64,000 nucleotides of DNA from an uncultured Lysobacteraceae bacterium (GTDB lineage Bacteria; Pseudomonadota; Gammaproteobacteria; Xanthomonadales; Xanthomonadaceae): assembly GCA_902825775.1 (NCBI GenBank), contig CADECF010000003.1, positions 111,800 to 175,799 on the forward strand. Direction: 5' to 3'. Numbering within the stretch: the stretch's first letter is position 1; each line of letters begins with the position of its first letter. Made by a program: the position numbers and the translations under genes. Below are positions 7,969-16,189 of this stretch, piece after piece. The notes below the pieces were generated by a model. The model ran no database searches and was not told the origin of the DNA. It saw nothing but the letters and a program-made list of their open reading frames with translations.

Positions 7969-8260
7969 GCTGACCGGAGGCCGCTGCCAATGCGCTGCTT
8001 GTGGAGAGTATTTCAACTCGGATACCCCATTCGGTCGTCACCGCGTTGGCAGCTACGCCAAGCCGGGGGAGTGGCAGGGCAATCGCCGATGCCTGACTCC
8101 CGCAGAGATGACAGCGAAGGGCTGGCAACCGAACGCTGCGGGCTTCTGGATTACACAGCCTCGGGAGACCTTCACCGCGCGCGCAGAAGACGCACCCACA
8201 CCCCCACCCGCTACATGGATGGCGGCTCCCGTTCCCAGCCCTGTCCTATGCGCGAGGTGA
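7955..8260 (+). CDS. FDXHR-type putative zinc-binding phage protein
   Basis: 101 residues. The N-terminal motif C-x-C-x2-C-G-E-Y-F-x5-F-G-R-H-R-V-G-S-Y matches the small 'FDXHR' zinc-binding family of phages (here F-G-R-H-R). It is followed by the usual RRCLTPAEM element and 'KGW ... FWI'. The C-terminal 35 residues are Pro/Ala-rich. These proteins are small zinc fingers of unknown role. It overlaps the preceding gene by 14 bases and is followed four bases later by 8265-8822. A C-terminal fragment of a paralogue lies inverted at 5529-5630. Confidence 0.7.
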   Translation: MTAPKLTGGRCQCAACGEYFNSDTPFGRHRVGSYAKPGEWQGNRRCLTPAEMTAKGWQPNAAGFWITQPRETFTARAEDAPTPPPATWMAAPVPSPVLCAR

Positions 8261-8264
8261 CACC

Positions 8265-8822
8265 ATGGCCGACAGCGCCACCAATAACGCAGCGGAGATT
8301 GAACGCCGCCGCGCCCGGGCACGCCTGGTGTACGCCAAGAGAAAGCTCGGGGAACTTGAGGTGCGCCTTGAGGCCCTACACGCTGACCGAAGCGGTGCTG
8401 CCGAGCTTGTCTACAAACCGCCCCTGATTCCGGACGAGTATTACTCCGTGGGCCGGTGCCTTGCGCGCGTAGATAGAGAAGCCGCAGCCGGGTGTGAACT
8501 TGCAGCGGCGTGGATGCAGGAGACGGCAGAGCAACGCGCGCACATTGACCACCTACGGGCAACACCGCTTGCTAAGCGCGCTCCTGACTATGACGGGCCG
8601 CGGCTTATGCCCTCGCACGCGACGCGCATGGGAAAGCCGCCCCGCCACAGACCGGGTTGTTATCGGCGGCGCCCCGGCGAGGAACTCGCTGCCGAACACC
8701 TCGCAAAAATCGCTGAACGCGAATCGGAGCGTAAGGCGAGGGGAGAGGCTCTTCGTCGGGAATTCTTGAGAGAGGTCGAGGAAGCTAGAGCCGCGAAAGC
8801 AGGGGCACACGTGCCGCACTGA
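8265..8822 (+). CDS. Hypothetical charged helical phage-type protein
   Basis: 185 residues, strongly basic and acidic, mostly helical (EIERRRARARLVYAKRK; ERESERKARGEALRREF). GAGGTGACACC precedes the ATG. There is no signal peptide, membrane helix or known motif; a central segment (YKPPLIPDEYYSVGRCLARV) may be a folded core. It is the last gene of the tight small-gene operon from 7475, and a hairpin follows its stop. Function unknown. Confidence 0.6.
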   Translation: MADSATNNAAEIERRRARARLVYAKRKLGELEVRLEALHADRSGAAELVYKPPLIPDEYYSVGRCLARVDREAAAGCELAAAWMQETAEQRAHIDHLRATPLAKRAPDYDGPRLMPSHATRMGKPPRHRPGCYRRRPGEELAAEHLAKIAERESERKARGEALRREFLREVEEARAAKAGAHVPH

Positions 8823-8834
8823 CGACGCCTAAGC

Positions 8835-8858
8835 AAAACCCCCTCCTAAGAGGGGGCT
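8835..8858. terminator. GC hairpin after the small-gene operon
   Basis: CCCCCTC-CTAA-GAGGGGG (8839-8856). On the plus strand no T tract follows. On the minus strand the hairpin is followed by TTTTGCTT, so it may act better in that direction. Confidence 0.5.
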
Positions 8859-9188
8859 CTGGGTCACTTCTAGATCAACCTTCTCGACTCAACTGCAGAC
8901 CGTCCCAGCGGCTCCACCAAAGGTGCCGCTTGCCGATGCTGATCCACAGAGAAGAGCGAGAAAACTCAATTTCGATGCGCATGTATTTGAGACCCCCTGA
9001 TTGATCCCCTGCTGACGTGAGGGGTGGCCGTGGGCGTATCAGAACATCTCCGAAAAAACAAAAAAACCTCTGCAGGCGGCTATGGATTCGGCAGCGAATC
9101 GATATCCGCGGATAAGACTTGTTGACGACATCTAAACCTCGCGCGAATGCCCCTGAAAAACAGGCCGCTGCGCCCAAAAGGAAACGCA
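8859..9188. other. 330-base gap before the giant gene
   Basis: No gene is supported. A small CCCCT...AGGGG inverted repeat sits at 9006-9024, and the ribosome-binding site AAAGGA of the next gene is at its end. The gap presumably contains the promoter for the giant gene; no clear consensus could be picked by eye. Confidence 0.4.
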
Positions 9189-12100
9189 ATGACAGACCGT
9201 GAATTGACTCTCGACGACTTTGATGCAATCTCCAAGTCGTCGCCTGAGGTGACCCTTGAGTCACTTCCGGCAGCCACTGCCCCCGCCTCTGCGGAGCGTC
9301 CGGCTTCCCCTGACGGTCGAGGGTTTCTCTCGACCGTTGCACACCAAGACTTCATTCCCTATGCCTTCGCGCGCGCAGCCGCCGCCGACGGTATGGATCT
9401 CGACCTCGACTTCAACCTCGGTGATGAACTGCAGGAGAAGGAGTGGGACGAACTGACCGCCGGTCTGACCGACACGGCGAAAGAGAACATCGCGAGCTCG
9501 GCGAAGAGCAGGGCTCACGCCTACTTCCTGACCGACCTCGCCAAAGAATCGCAACAGGCCGACGACTACCTCGCCTCCTATGGTGGTTGGGGCATCGCCG
9601 GTCGCATCGGCGCGAACGTGTTCGACCCGACCAACGTCCTGCTCGCAATGGGCACGGGCGGTGTCGGCGTCCTCACGAAGGCCGAGCGCCTCGCGCACGC
9701 TGCAAAGATCGCGACCACGGCCGCCGAGCGCGCTGCGGTTGTCGACGGTGCCGGCGCTGCGCTGAAGGCCGGCCACGCCGCGAACGTCCTGAAGATCGGC
9801 ATCCCGGCCGCCGCCGAGAACATCGGCTTGCAGGCCATCGCCAACGAAGGCGACCCGAACCGTGACGGCTGGGATCTGGCGTACGCCGGTCTCGGCGCTC
9901 TCGCCATCGGCGGCGTCACCGGGCGCGTCCTGTCGGGCGCTGAGAAGCGCACCCTGCAGCGCCTGCACTCCGTCGAGAAGGCGAAGCTGGAGGCTCTGGA
10001 ACTGCGCAACGCAGTCGACGCCCGCCGCTCTGCCATCACTGGCGAGCTCGGCGGTGACATCTCTGGTGCGCGCGCACAGCTGGGCGACGCCGCCGGCCGC
10101 GCTGCCGTGTTCCTCGGCGAGCGCGATACCGACCTGACCGACTACTCCGCTTTCCGCCACGCGCTGGAATCGAACGGCAAGGCGAACGCGAAGAACCCCG
10201 AGTCGTCCGCGCTGGGCATCGACCAGTTCACCAAAGGCACGTGGAAGGGCGTCGTCGCCAAGGCGAAACCGAAGTGGGCCGAAGGTCTGTCCGAGGCCGA
10301 GCTCCTGGCTGCTCGCACCGACCCGAAGAAGTCCGCCGAGATGGTGGCCGTCCTCGACGCCGAGAACACCGCCGCACTGCGCCGCGCCAACGCGCCGGTC
10401 AACCACTTCACTCTGTACGCCACGCACCACTTCGGTCCCAGCAAGGGCGTCCGCTTCGCCAAGGCTTCGGCCGAGACGCTGATGGACGACATCCTGTCGG
10501 CCGACCAGCTGAAGGCGAACGCGTACCTGAAGGGCCTGACGAAAGCGCAGGCGATGGCGCATTGGACCGAGAGCGCGCGCAAGGGTGGCGTGGATCTGGG
10601 AGGCATGCTCGACCGCATCCCGGCCAACGGCACCGAAGCGCGCCGTGCTGCACAGCTGGCGGCGTTCGACAAGGACACCGCGACCACGCGTCTGGCGGAA
10701 CTGGAGGACACCCTCAAGGCCCACCAAGAGAACGTCGCGAAGCTCACCTCAGACGCCGAGGGGACCATCCCCTCCGGCGAACTGCGCAAGCTGCGCCGCG
10801 AGGTGGACAAGCTGCAGAGCGAGCTCAACGGCCACAAGGGCACGCCTACGGCGAAGCTCGCGGAAGCCGTGACTCGCCTTGAGCAAGAGATTGCCGGCCT
10901 GTCCGAAGTGCGCGCACGGCGCATCAAGGCGATGAAGGCCGAAGACGACCTGAAGCTGGGACCGGAGGTCTCGGCGAGTAAGCATCGGGTCAAGCTGCGC
11001 GAGAGCGCCGCCGACAACATTACCAAGATCGACCGCACCAACCTGTCGCGCAAGCTCGGCAAGGCGAAGGACGCCCACGGGCGTGCCCGCTTCTCGCTGA
11101 AGGAGCGCCTGCAGAACATCGAGCCGCGCGCCCTGAAGGGCGAGGCTGCGGAGAAAGCGCGCGCCGCTCTCCGTGCGCTACAGGGCGACGACACGCCTGT
11201 CCGGCTGACCGCCGAAGGTAACGAGCTCCGCAAGGCGCTCGGCCTGCACGACAACATGGCGAAGGCGCACGCCGCCGACGGGGCAACCCGCGGTGAACTT
11301 CAGGGTCTCCTGAAGGCGCTGAAGCCGAAGCAGAAGGCGCTCGACGATCTCGACTCGCTGGACAACCTGCAGTCGGCCGCGGACTTCCGTATGGAGTCCT
11401 TGAGTGCCACCGGAAGTGCACCGTCGTTCGGTCCCGATACGCTGTCCGCCGCTCGCGCGGTGGGCTTCGACCCGGGCCTGCACGCTGCGCTGGAAGGAAC
11501 GGCTGCGGGCGCACCTGTTGCGCAGATGAAGCTGGCCGGCGCGGTGAACCTGTTCGGCAAGGGCACCTTCGCTGGTGTCCTGCGTGGTTCCGACAACGAA
11601 GTGGTCCGACGCGAGTTGGGCATGCTGGTCGGCAACTCGCTGGGGCAGGCAGACGATTCCGTCGTCGGCGTCGGCGCGTCCGAAGTCGCTGCGCATCTGC
11701 AGAAGACGATGGCCGGCAAGTTCAACGCTGCGGTGCTGAAGAGCTACAGCGCGTGGATGCAAGAGAACGGCATCTGGCGTGGCCGCCAGTGGAGCCGAGA
11801 CGTGCGTGGTCAGTACATGCGCGAATTGGGCCTGCACATCCGTGGACAGGATTCCGATAGCGCCGCGATCAAGGCCGCCGCCGGCCGCGTGGCTGGTGCC
11901 TTCAAGGACTTCCTCGACGAGGCGAAGGCTGCGGGCGTGAAGGGCTTTGAGAACGTCGAAGCGAACGCCAACTGGCTGCCGCGTGTGTTCGACTTCCACG
12001 CCTTCCATGCGCTCAACACCAAGGTCGGTCCCGACCAGCTGGCCCTTCTCGTACAGAAGGGCATCCAGCAGTTGTACCCCGAGCTCGCTGACGCGCCGGC

Positions 12101-14174
12101 CAACAAGGTCGCTACCGCCTACATCAAGCGCATGCGCGAACTGCGCGTCGGCAACGACGCCGGTCTGATGCAGGGCATGTCGTTCGACGACGTCGGCTTC
12201 CTGCGCCAGTTCCTCGGCGAGTCCGGCCTCGGGTCGGATGAGATCGAAGACGTCGTGTCCAAGTTCGCCGCTGCGAAGCGCCCGAGCAAGGCTGCAGCCA
12301 AACCGCTGCTCGACGAGAAGCGCAAGCTGACCACGAAGATGCGTGTCCTGAAGGAGCGCAAGCGCACCCGCGCAGCGCTGGGCAAAGGTTCACCCAAGGC
12401 CGACAAGCGCCTCACCGAGATCGAAGCCCGACTGGCCGAGATCAAGACCGAGCTCGACACCGCCGCGACCGAACCGGACGCAAAGTCCGTGACGAACCAA
12501 GAGGGCGGCTTCCGCCACGCCAAGATGCGCCAGAAGTTCGACGAGAACTTCGCTATGGAGCTCCGCGACGTGAAGGCCAACGACGGCTCGACTGTACGGG
12601 TTGCGATCAGCGACCTGTTTGAGAATAACGTCGAAGCCCTGTTCGGACGCTACTCGCGCACCATGTCGGGCCACATCGGCTTGGCTAAGGTGGGCATCAA
12701 GTCCCGCGGCGACTTTGAGACGCGCTTGCGTCGAGTCGAACGGGAACTGGAAGCGGATCCTGACCAGCTGGCGAACGTCAAGAAGATGGCCGGCGCAGCG
12801 TACGACATCATCACCGCGCGGCCGTTGGAAGACGCCAACCTGTGGTCTGAGCTCATGCGCACCGGCCGCGACATCGCCTACTCCACGCAGATGGAGAACG
12901 CGGGTTTGGCGAACATCCCCGACATCGCCTCGCTGCTCGCCTACGGCAACTTCAAGTACACCGCCAAGGCATTCTTCGGCGGCGACGTGTTCGGCGCGAT
13001 GTGGAAGCGCGGCACCGACGGCCGTCTCATGGACGACCTGATGCAGGAGATCGAAGAGACCACCGGCATCGGCACGGACTTCTTGAACAACGCGATCCAC
13101 TCGTCCTACGACGTGAGCGAGGAATACGCGGAAGCGATGGTGGGAGGCAAGTGGCTCCCCCGCACGCTGTCCTCAGGCTTCTCCAAGGTGGGCCACGGTG
13201 CGCGCGTAACGTCGCGTGCGGTGACCGCCGGCTCCGGCATGGGTGCGCTCAACGCACTCTCGCAGCGCATGGCCGCTCGCAACATCATCTACCGCATCAA
13301 GGACGACGTCCTGAAGGGTGGAAGGTTTAGCGATGCCCGCGCCGCCGCGCTGGGGTTGGACAAGGCCATGAAGGATCGCATCGCCAAGCAGCTGAAGGCT
13401 CACACCGAGTGGACCAAAGGCGACATGGGCGGGAAGATCCAGCGCGTCAACTTCAACAAGTGGGACGACCTCGACGCGCGTGACGCGTTCCTGTACGCCG
13501 TCCACCGCGAAGCACGGAAGAACATCCAAGAAGAAGACCTCGGGGACACCTTCCTGTTTCAGCACAAGGGCATCGGCAAAGTCCTCACGCAGTTCCGCCG
13601 CTTCGGCATCACTGCATGGACCAAGCAGACCCTCCGCGGTATCGCAGAACACGACGCCGAGACGGCGACTCGCGTGGCCCTGCAGTTCACCCTCGCCGCG
13701 GGTGTGTGGCAAGCAAAGCACCAGATGGTCATCGCCGGCATGGAAGCCGCGGGCGTCGACGACGAGAAGATCCAGAAGTACCGGGACGCGAATCTGACTG
13801 GTGGGCGCATCGCCGCCGCCGGCCTGCGCAACTCGGGCTTCGCTGCACTGATGCCCGACATCTACGACTCGACCGTGGGCTACGCCTTCGGCACGCCGTT
13901 GTTCGATGTCCGCAACTCCGGCAACAGCAGCGGCCTATTCGCGGGTATTCCGCTGGTTGGCTTGACTCGGAATATCGGCGCGGCGGCATCGGGTACATGG
14001 CAGGCCATCGTGCGCGGCGACAAGCAGTTCGATCAGAGGGATGCGCGTGCGTGGCAGGCCCTGGTTCCGTTCGGTCACCACCTGTTGGTGGCTCCTGTAT
14101 TCCAGGCGCTGACCGAACACCTTCCCGAAGGAGACGAGGATCCAGACAATGAGTCGGTCCAGTGGTTCAAGTGA
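9189..14174 (+). CDS. Giant phage ejection/internal virion-like protein with lytic transglycosylase domain
   Basis: 1661 residues. The N-terminus (1-115) is acidic. Residues about 125-265 contain glycine-rich hydrophobic stretches (GIAGRIGANVFDPTN). Residues about 318-460 match the SLT-like lysozyme fold used by podovirus ejection proteins (T7 gp16 type): HALESNGKANAKNP with Glu327 as likely catalytic acid, then SALGIDQFTKGTW and 'LYATHHFGPSKG'. Residues about 500-760 and 1030-1110 are long charged helices. The last 220 residues are amphipathic/hydrophobic, including 'ATRVALQFTLAAGVWQ'. Family knowledge: such proteins are ejected and digest peptidoglycan to make a trans-envelope channel. AAAGGA precedes the ATG at 9189. 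No other virion gene is nearby, which is odd. A polyvalent phage protein is an alternative. Confidence 0.8.
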   Translation: MTDRELTLDDFDAISKSSPEVTLESLPAATAPASAERPASPDGRGFLSTVAHQDFIPYAFARAAAADGMDLDLDFNLGDELQEKEWDELTAGLTDTAKENIASSAKSRAHAYFLTDLAKESQQADDYLASYGGWGIAGRIGANVFDPTNVLLAMGTGGVGVLTKAERLAHAAKIATTAAERAAVVDGAGAALKAGHAANVLKIGIPAAAENIGLQAIANEGDPNRDGWDLAYAGLGALAIGGVTGRVLSGAEKRTLQRLHSVEKAKLEALELRNAVDARRSAITGELGGDISGARAQLGDAAGRAAVFLGERDTDLTDYSAFRHALESNGKANAKNPESSALGIDQFTKGTWKGVVAKAKPKWAEGLSEAELLAARTDPKKSAEMVAVLDAENTAALRRANAPVNHFTLYATHHFGPSKGVRFAKASAETLMDDILSADQLKANAYLKGLTKAQAMAHWTESARKGGVDLGGMLDRIPANGTEARRAAQLAAFDKDTATTRLAELEDTLKAHQENVAKLTSDAEGTIPSGELRKLRREVDKLQSELNGHKGTPTAKLAEAVTRLEQEIAGLSEVRARRIKAMKAEDDLKLGPEVSASKHRVKLRESAADNITKIDRTNLSRKLGKAKDAHGRARFSLKERLQNIEPRALKGEAAEKARAALRALQGDDTPVRLTAEGNELRKALGLHDNMAKAHAADGATRGELQGLLKALKPKQKALDDLDSLDNLQSAADFRMESLSATGSAPSFGPDTLSAARAVGFDPGLHAALEGTAAGAPVAQMKLAGAVNLFGKGTFAGVLRGSDNEVVRRELGMLVGNSLGQADDSVVGVGASEVAAHLQKTMAGKFNAAVLKSYSAWMQENGIWRGRQWSRDVRGQYMRELGLHIRGQDSDSAAIKAAAGRVAGAFKDFLDEAKAAGVKGFENVEANANWLPRVFDFHAFHALNTKVGPDQLALLVQKGIQQLYPELADAPANKVATAYIKRMRELRVGNDAGLMQGMSFDDVGFLRQFLGESGLGSDEIEDVVSKFAAAKRPSKAAAKPLLDEKRKLTTKMRVLKERKRTRAALGKGSPKADKRLTEIEARLAEIKTELDTAATEPDAKSVTNQEGGFRHAKMRQKFDENFAMELRDVKANDGSTVRVAISDLFENNVEALFGRYSRTMSGHIGLAKVGIKSRGDFETRLRRVERELEADPDQLANVKKMAGAAYDIITARPLEDANLWSELMRTGRDIAYSTQMENAGLANIPDIASLLAYGNFKYTAKAFFGGDVFGAMWKRGTDGRLMDDLMQEIEETTGIGTDFLNNAIHSSYDVSEEYAEAMVGGKWLPRTLSSGFSKVGHGARVTSRAVTAGSGMGALNALSQRMAARNIIYRIKDDVLKGGRFSDARAAALGLDKAMKDRIAKQLKAHTEWTKGDMGGKIQRVNFNKWDDLDARDAFLYAVHREARKNIQEEDLGDTFLFQHKGIGKVLTQFRRFGITAWTKQTLRGIAEHDAETATRVALQFTLAAGVWQAKHQMVIAGMEAAGVDDEKIQKYRDANLTGGRIAAAGLRNSGFAALMPDIYDSTVGYAFGTPLFDVRNSGNSSGLFAGIPLVGLTRNIGAAASGTWQAIVRGDKQFDQRDARAWQALVPFGHHLLVAPVFQALTEHLPEGDEDPDNESVQWFK

Positions 14175-14215
14175 AACAATAAGGGGAGGGGCGGGTTACC
14201 GCCTTTCCCCGTTTC
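14172..14215 (+). terminator. Strong hairpin after the giant gene
   Basis: GGGGAGGGGCGGG pairs with ACCGCCTTTCCCC (14183-14210, two G-T pairs), and flanking GAAAC / GTTTC extend the stem. It begins at the stop codon of the giant gene and separates it from the convergent gene at 14234. Confidence 0.75.
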
Positions 14216-14233
14216 ATCTGAGCAAACGAACTG

Positions 14234-15040
14234 CTAGAAAAGCTCCTTCAGCGAAGCTACGAGGCCCACCACGGCAACGATGCCAACCAAAATACTCCAG
14301 ACCCAATGCTCGCTGATTAGCTCCACCAATACCGCGGGATGATAGCCAGTCTTCTCTCTCCAAGAAGCAGTAGTTTTGATTGAGCCATCAAGAACTCGCT
14401 CAAGGATGTTGGACATCAAATCCACCTTGCGAAGAGTGGATTGGTGAAGCTTGACATACTCACCAGCATCAAACGCATCCGCCTCTTGCTGCCCTGTCAA
14501 AGCGTCTCTCGCCGTGATTCGGTTGAGCTCCATAAGGCTGTGAAGACGTCCAGATGTTCCATGCGGTGCGTAGCCGGGGCCAAACTGATTGATCAACTCG
14601 CGAGCCAAATCGAACTTACGCGAATCGTCTACTGTAAAAGATTCGCCGCCGAGTACCTTGTAACGATGCTCGATAGCTTGAAACCCGTAGTTGATGTCTC
14701 GCATATTCCAGTGGATGAAACTGTACCCATGCCGCGACTTTATAAAGTCGAAATATTCATCAAGCATGTGCCTCTCTAGTTCGTCGTAACGCTGATTTAC
14801 ATCGGCGAGCGGAACTCGTAGCTGCTCTGCCGACTTGTGTATTGAGAACGAAGAGGTCTGGCCGGTCGTGAAATTTCTGGCGGCGATTGAGGTAACTCTG
14901 GGTGTTCTTCCGTCCTTAATGTCGTAGAACGATTCGCACGAGTAATGCAAGACGATGTACATGTCTCGGCGTCTATCCAGTTCTTCAAACGCCTTTCGCG
15001 CCGCCCTGCGGCGTCTAAACTTGGTCAGTTGTTCGCCCAC
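14234..15040 (-). CDS. Tail-anchored protein with a DEDD exonuclease-like N-terminal domain
   Basis: 268 residues. A single transmembrane helix lies at the extreme C-terminus (about 246-264), so the bulk should face the cytoplasm. The soluble part has an RNase H/DEDD-like pattern: a beta-strand pair around MYIVLHYSCESF and VTSIAARNF, then FIHWNMRDINYGF (His110, Asp115), then ADAFDAGEYVKLH (Asp191). The usual first D-x-E is S34-C-E36, so catalysis is uncertain. The fold assignment is my inference from motif spacing. It follows the AbiJ-like gene (15111-15983) by 70 bases in the same direction, and the two probably form an operon beside the integrase. A membrane-tethered effector of a defence pair is plausible. 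Confidence 0.55.
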   Translation of the reverse strand: MGEQLTKFRRRRAARKAFEELDRRRDMYIVLHYSCESFYDIKDGRTPRVTSIAARNFTTGQTSSFSIHKSAEQLRVPLADVNQRYDELERHMLDEYFDFIKSRHGYSFIHWNMRDINYGFQAIEHRYKVLGGESFTVDDSRKFDLARELINQFGPGYAPHGTSGRLHSLMELNRITARDALTGQQEADAFDAGEYVKLHQSTLRKVDLMSNILERVLDGSIKTTASWREKTGYHPAVLVELISEHWVWSILVGIVAVVGLVASLKELF

Positions 15041-15110
15041 GAATCCCCCTGCGTTGTTCTGACATTATGAGTTAAACCGCGCTTTTAGGGCGCGTCATTT
15101 CCAATAAATG

Positions 15111-15983
15111 CTATGTGCGCAGCAGGCCAAGATTGGAGCGAAGCTCTTCGGCTGCCGCGCGCAGAACTTGGAGGCAAATTTTGGCTGTATGTTCTCGTGG
15201 TGAGAACCCCGACGCCATCTGTTCAAACGGGTGAATATAGTTTCTGAAACTTCGAAGAGCGTGGCTGAACTTCTGTGTGTCGTGCTCGATGAGGCCCAAG
15301 TCTCTAGCTACATCAATGAAGTTGCTGAGTGACCAGTCTTGAAATCGTTTGACCTTTCCATCTGCATGCTTGGGCGCGGCGGAAGATTCATTGAAGGCGC
15401 GCGGATAGATAGTGGCAAGACCAAGGAGCGCGCCCTCAAGCGTACTGCCTGCGAGTAGGATAACTGCCAACGGCGAGCCAGAGGAATAGCATCTTTCGAT
15501 CTCTCGGAGCCGCTGCTCTAGCACCGCTGCAACGCTTGGCTCTAATCCGAGACCGCTGAACGCCACATCCTTAAACTCCCGGCTTAGGAAGGCGTCCTCA
15601 GCCTGTGCGGGATTCTGAGGTTCCTGAATCTCAACCTTCTCAAGCTTCTTGAATAGTATTTCAGCGCCTTCTCGTTCCAGCCGCCACTTATCAAACGCAA
15701 GGTACTGGCTAAACTCAGCGATCAGGTTATCCAACTCGTTCAAGCGGCCAACGAAGTTGACCGGCGCAAAAGCCTCCTTGATGCACTGGTCTAACTTGGC
15801 TGTCCCATTGATCTTGGAAAGGCGCTCGTCGGTATACATCCACCTAGAGGGAAAGCCCTGGCCGTAGCTATCCTGAAAGCCTAGTGCGTTGAAGAATCTC
15901 ACGAGTTGCGGCCCCGAGCGATACTCGGTTCGCTCGTTGATCATGTCGCGGAGACATTGCAGTGTCCTTTGGCTGAGGATCAT
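15111..15983 (-). CDS. Putative abortive-infection protein (AbiJ-NTD-like plus HEPN-like C-terminus)
   Basis: 290 residues, soluble. Residues 1-95 (LQCLRDMINE, GPQLVRFFNALGF, YGQGFPSRWMYTDERL, SKING) resemble the AbiJ N-terminal-domain-3 type found in abortive-infection proteins. The C-terminal half (about 160-285) is helical and ends with 'LRSFRNYIHPFEQ', where Arg244 and His251 give an R-x6-H arrangement like HEPN ribonucleases. It also has AGSTLEGALLGLA and a following charged helix, typical of Abi C-terminal helical domains. Family knowledge: such proteins sense infection and arrest growth, often by RNA cleavage. It is upstream of, and co-directional with, the tail-anchored protein at 14234-15040. 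Domain calls are from memory. Confidence 0.6.
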   Translation of the reverse strand: MILSQRTLQCLRDMINERTEYRSGPQLVRFFNALGFQDSYGQGFPSRWMYTDERLSKINGTAKLDQCIKEAFAPVNFVGRLNELDNLIAEFSQYLAFDKWRLEREGAEILFKKLEKVEIQEPQNPAQAEDAFLSREFKDVAFSGLGLEPSVAAVLEQRLREIERCYSSGSPLAVILLAGSTLEGALLGLATIYPRAFNESSAAPKHADGKVKRFQDWSLSNFIDVARDLGLIEHDTQKFSHALRSFRNYIHPFEQMASGFSPREHTAKICLQVLRAAAEELRSNLGLLRT

Positions 15984-16189
15984 GGACCAGCGCGCTCCCC
16001 TTGATACATAGCCAGCTAGACGGCTCAGCTGTCCCGGCTGTGCGGCTTACTCTACGACAAACTATTAGATGCCGTGCCCCATGCTGCTGGTCGATCTTAT
16101 GCCGCAGCGATGCTATCAACAAGCCGACGCATGCCGAATCCGGCGGCCAAGCTTGGCGTTCGTTCAAGGCTCCCGACAGTGGGCTCGCC

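Noticed and set aside
8835-8858. Plus-strand rho-independent terminator after 8822
   Set aside because: The stem is strong but no T tract follows on the plus strand; kept only as a hairpin of uncertain direction.
15868-16167. Minus-strand 99-residue open frame between the Abi-like gene and the integrase
   Set aside because: It overlaps the Abi-like gene start out of frame and has no ribosome-binding site or recognisable features.
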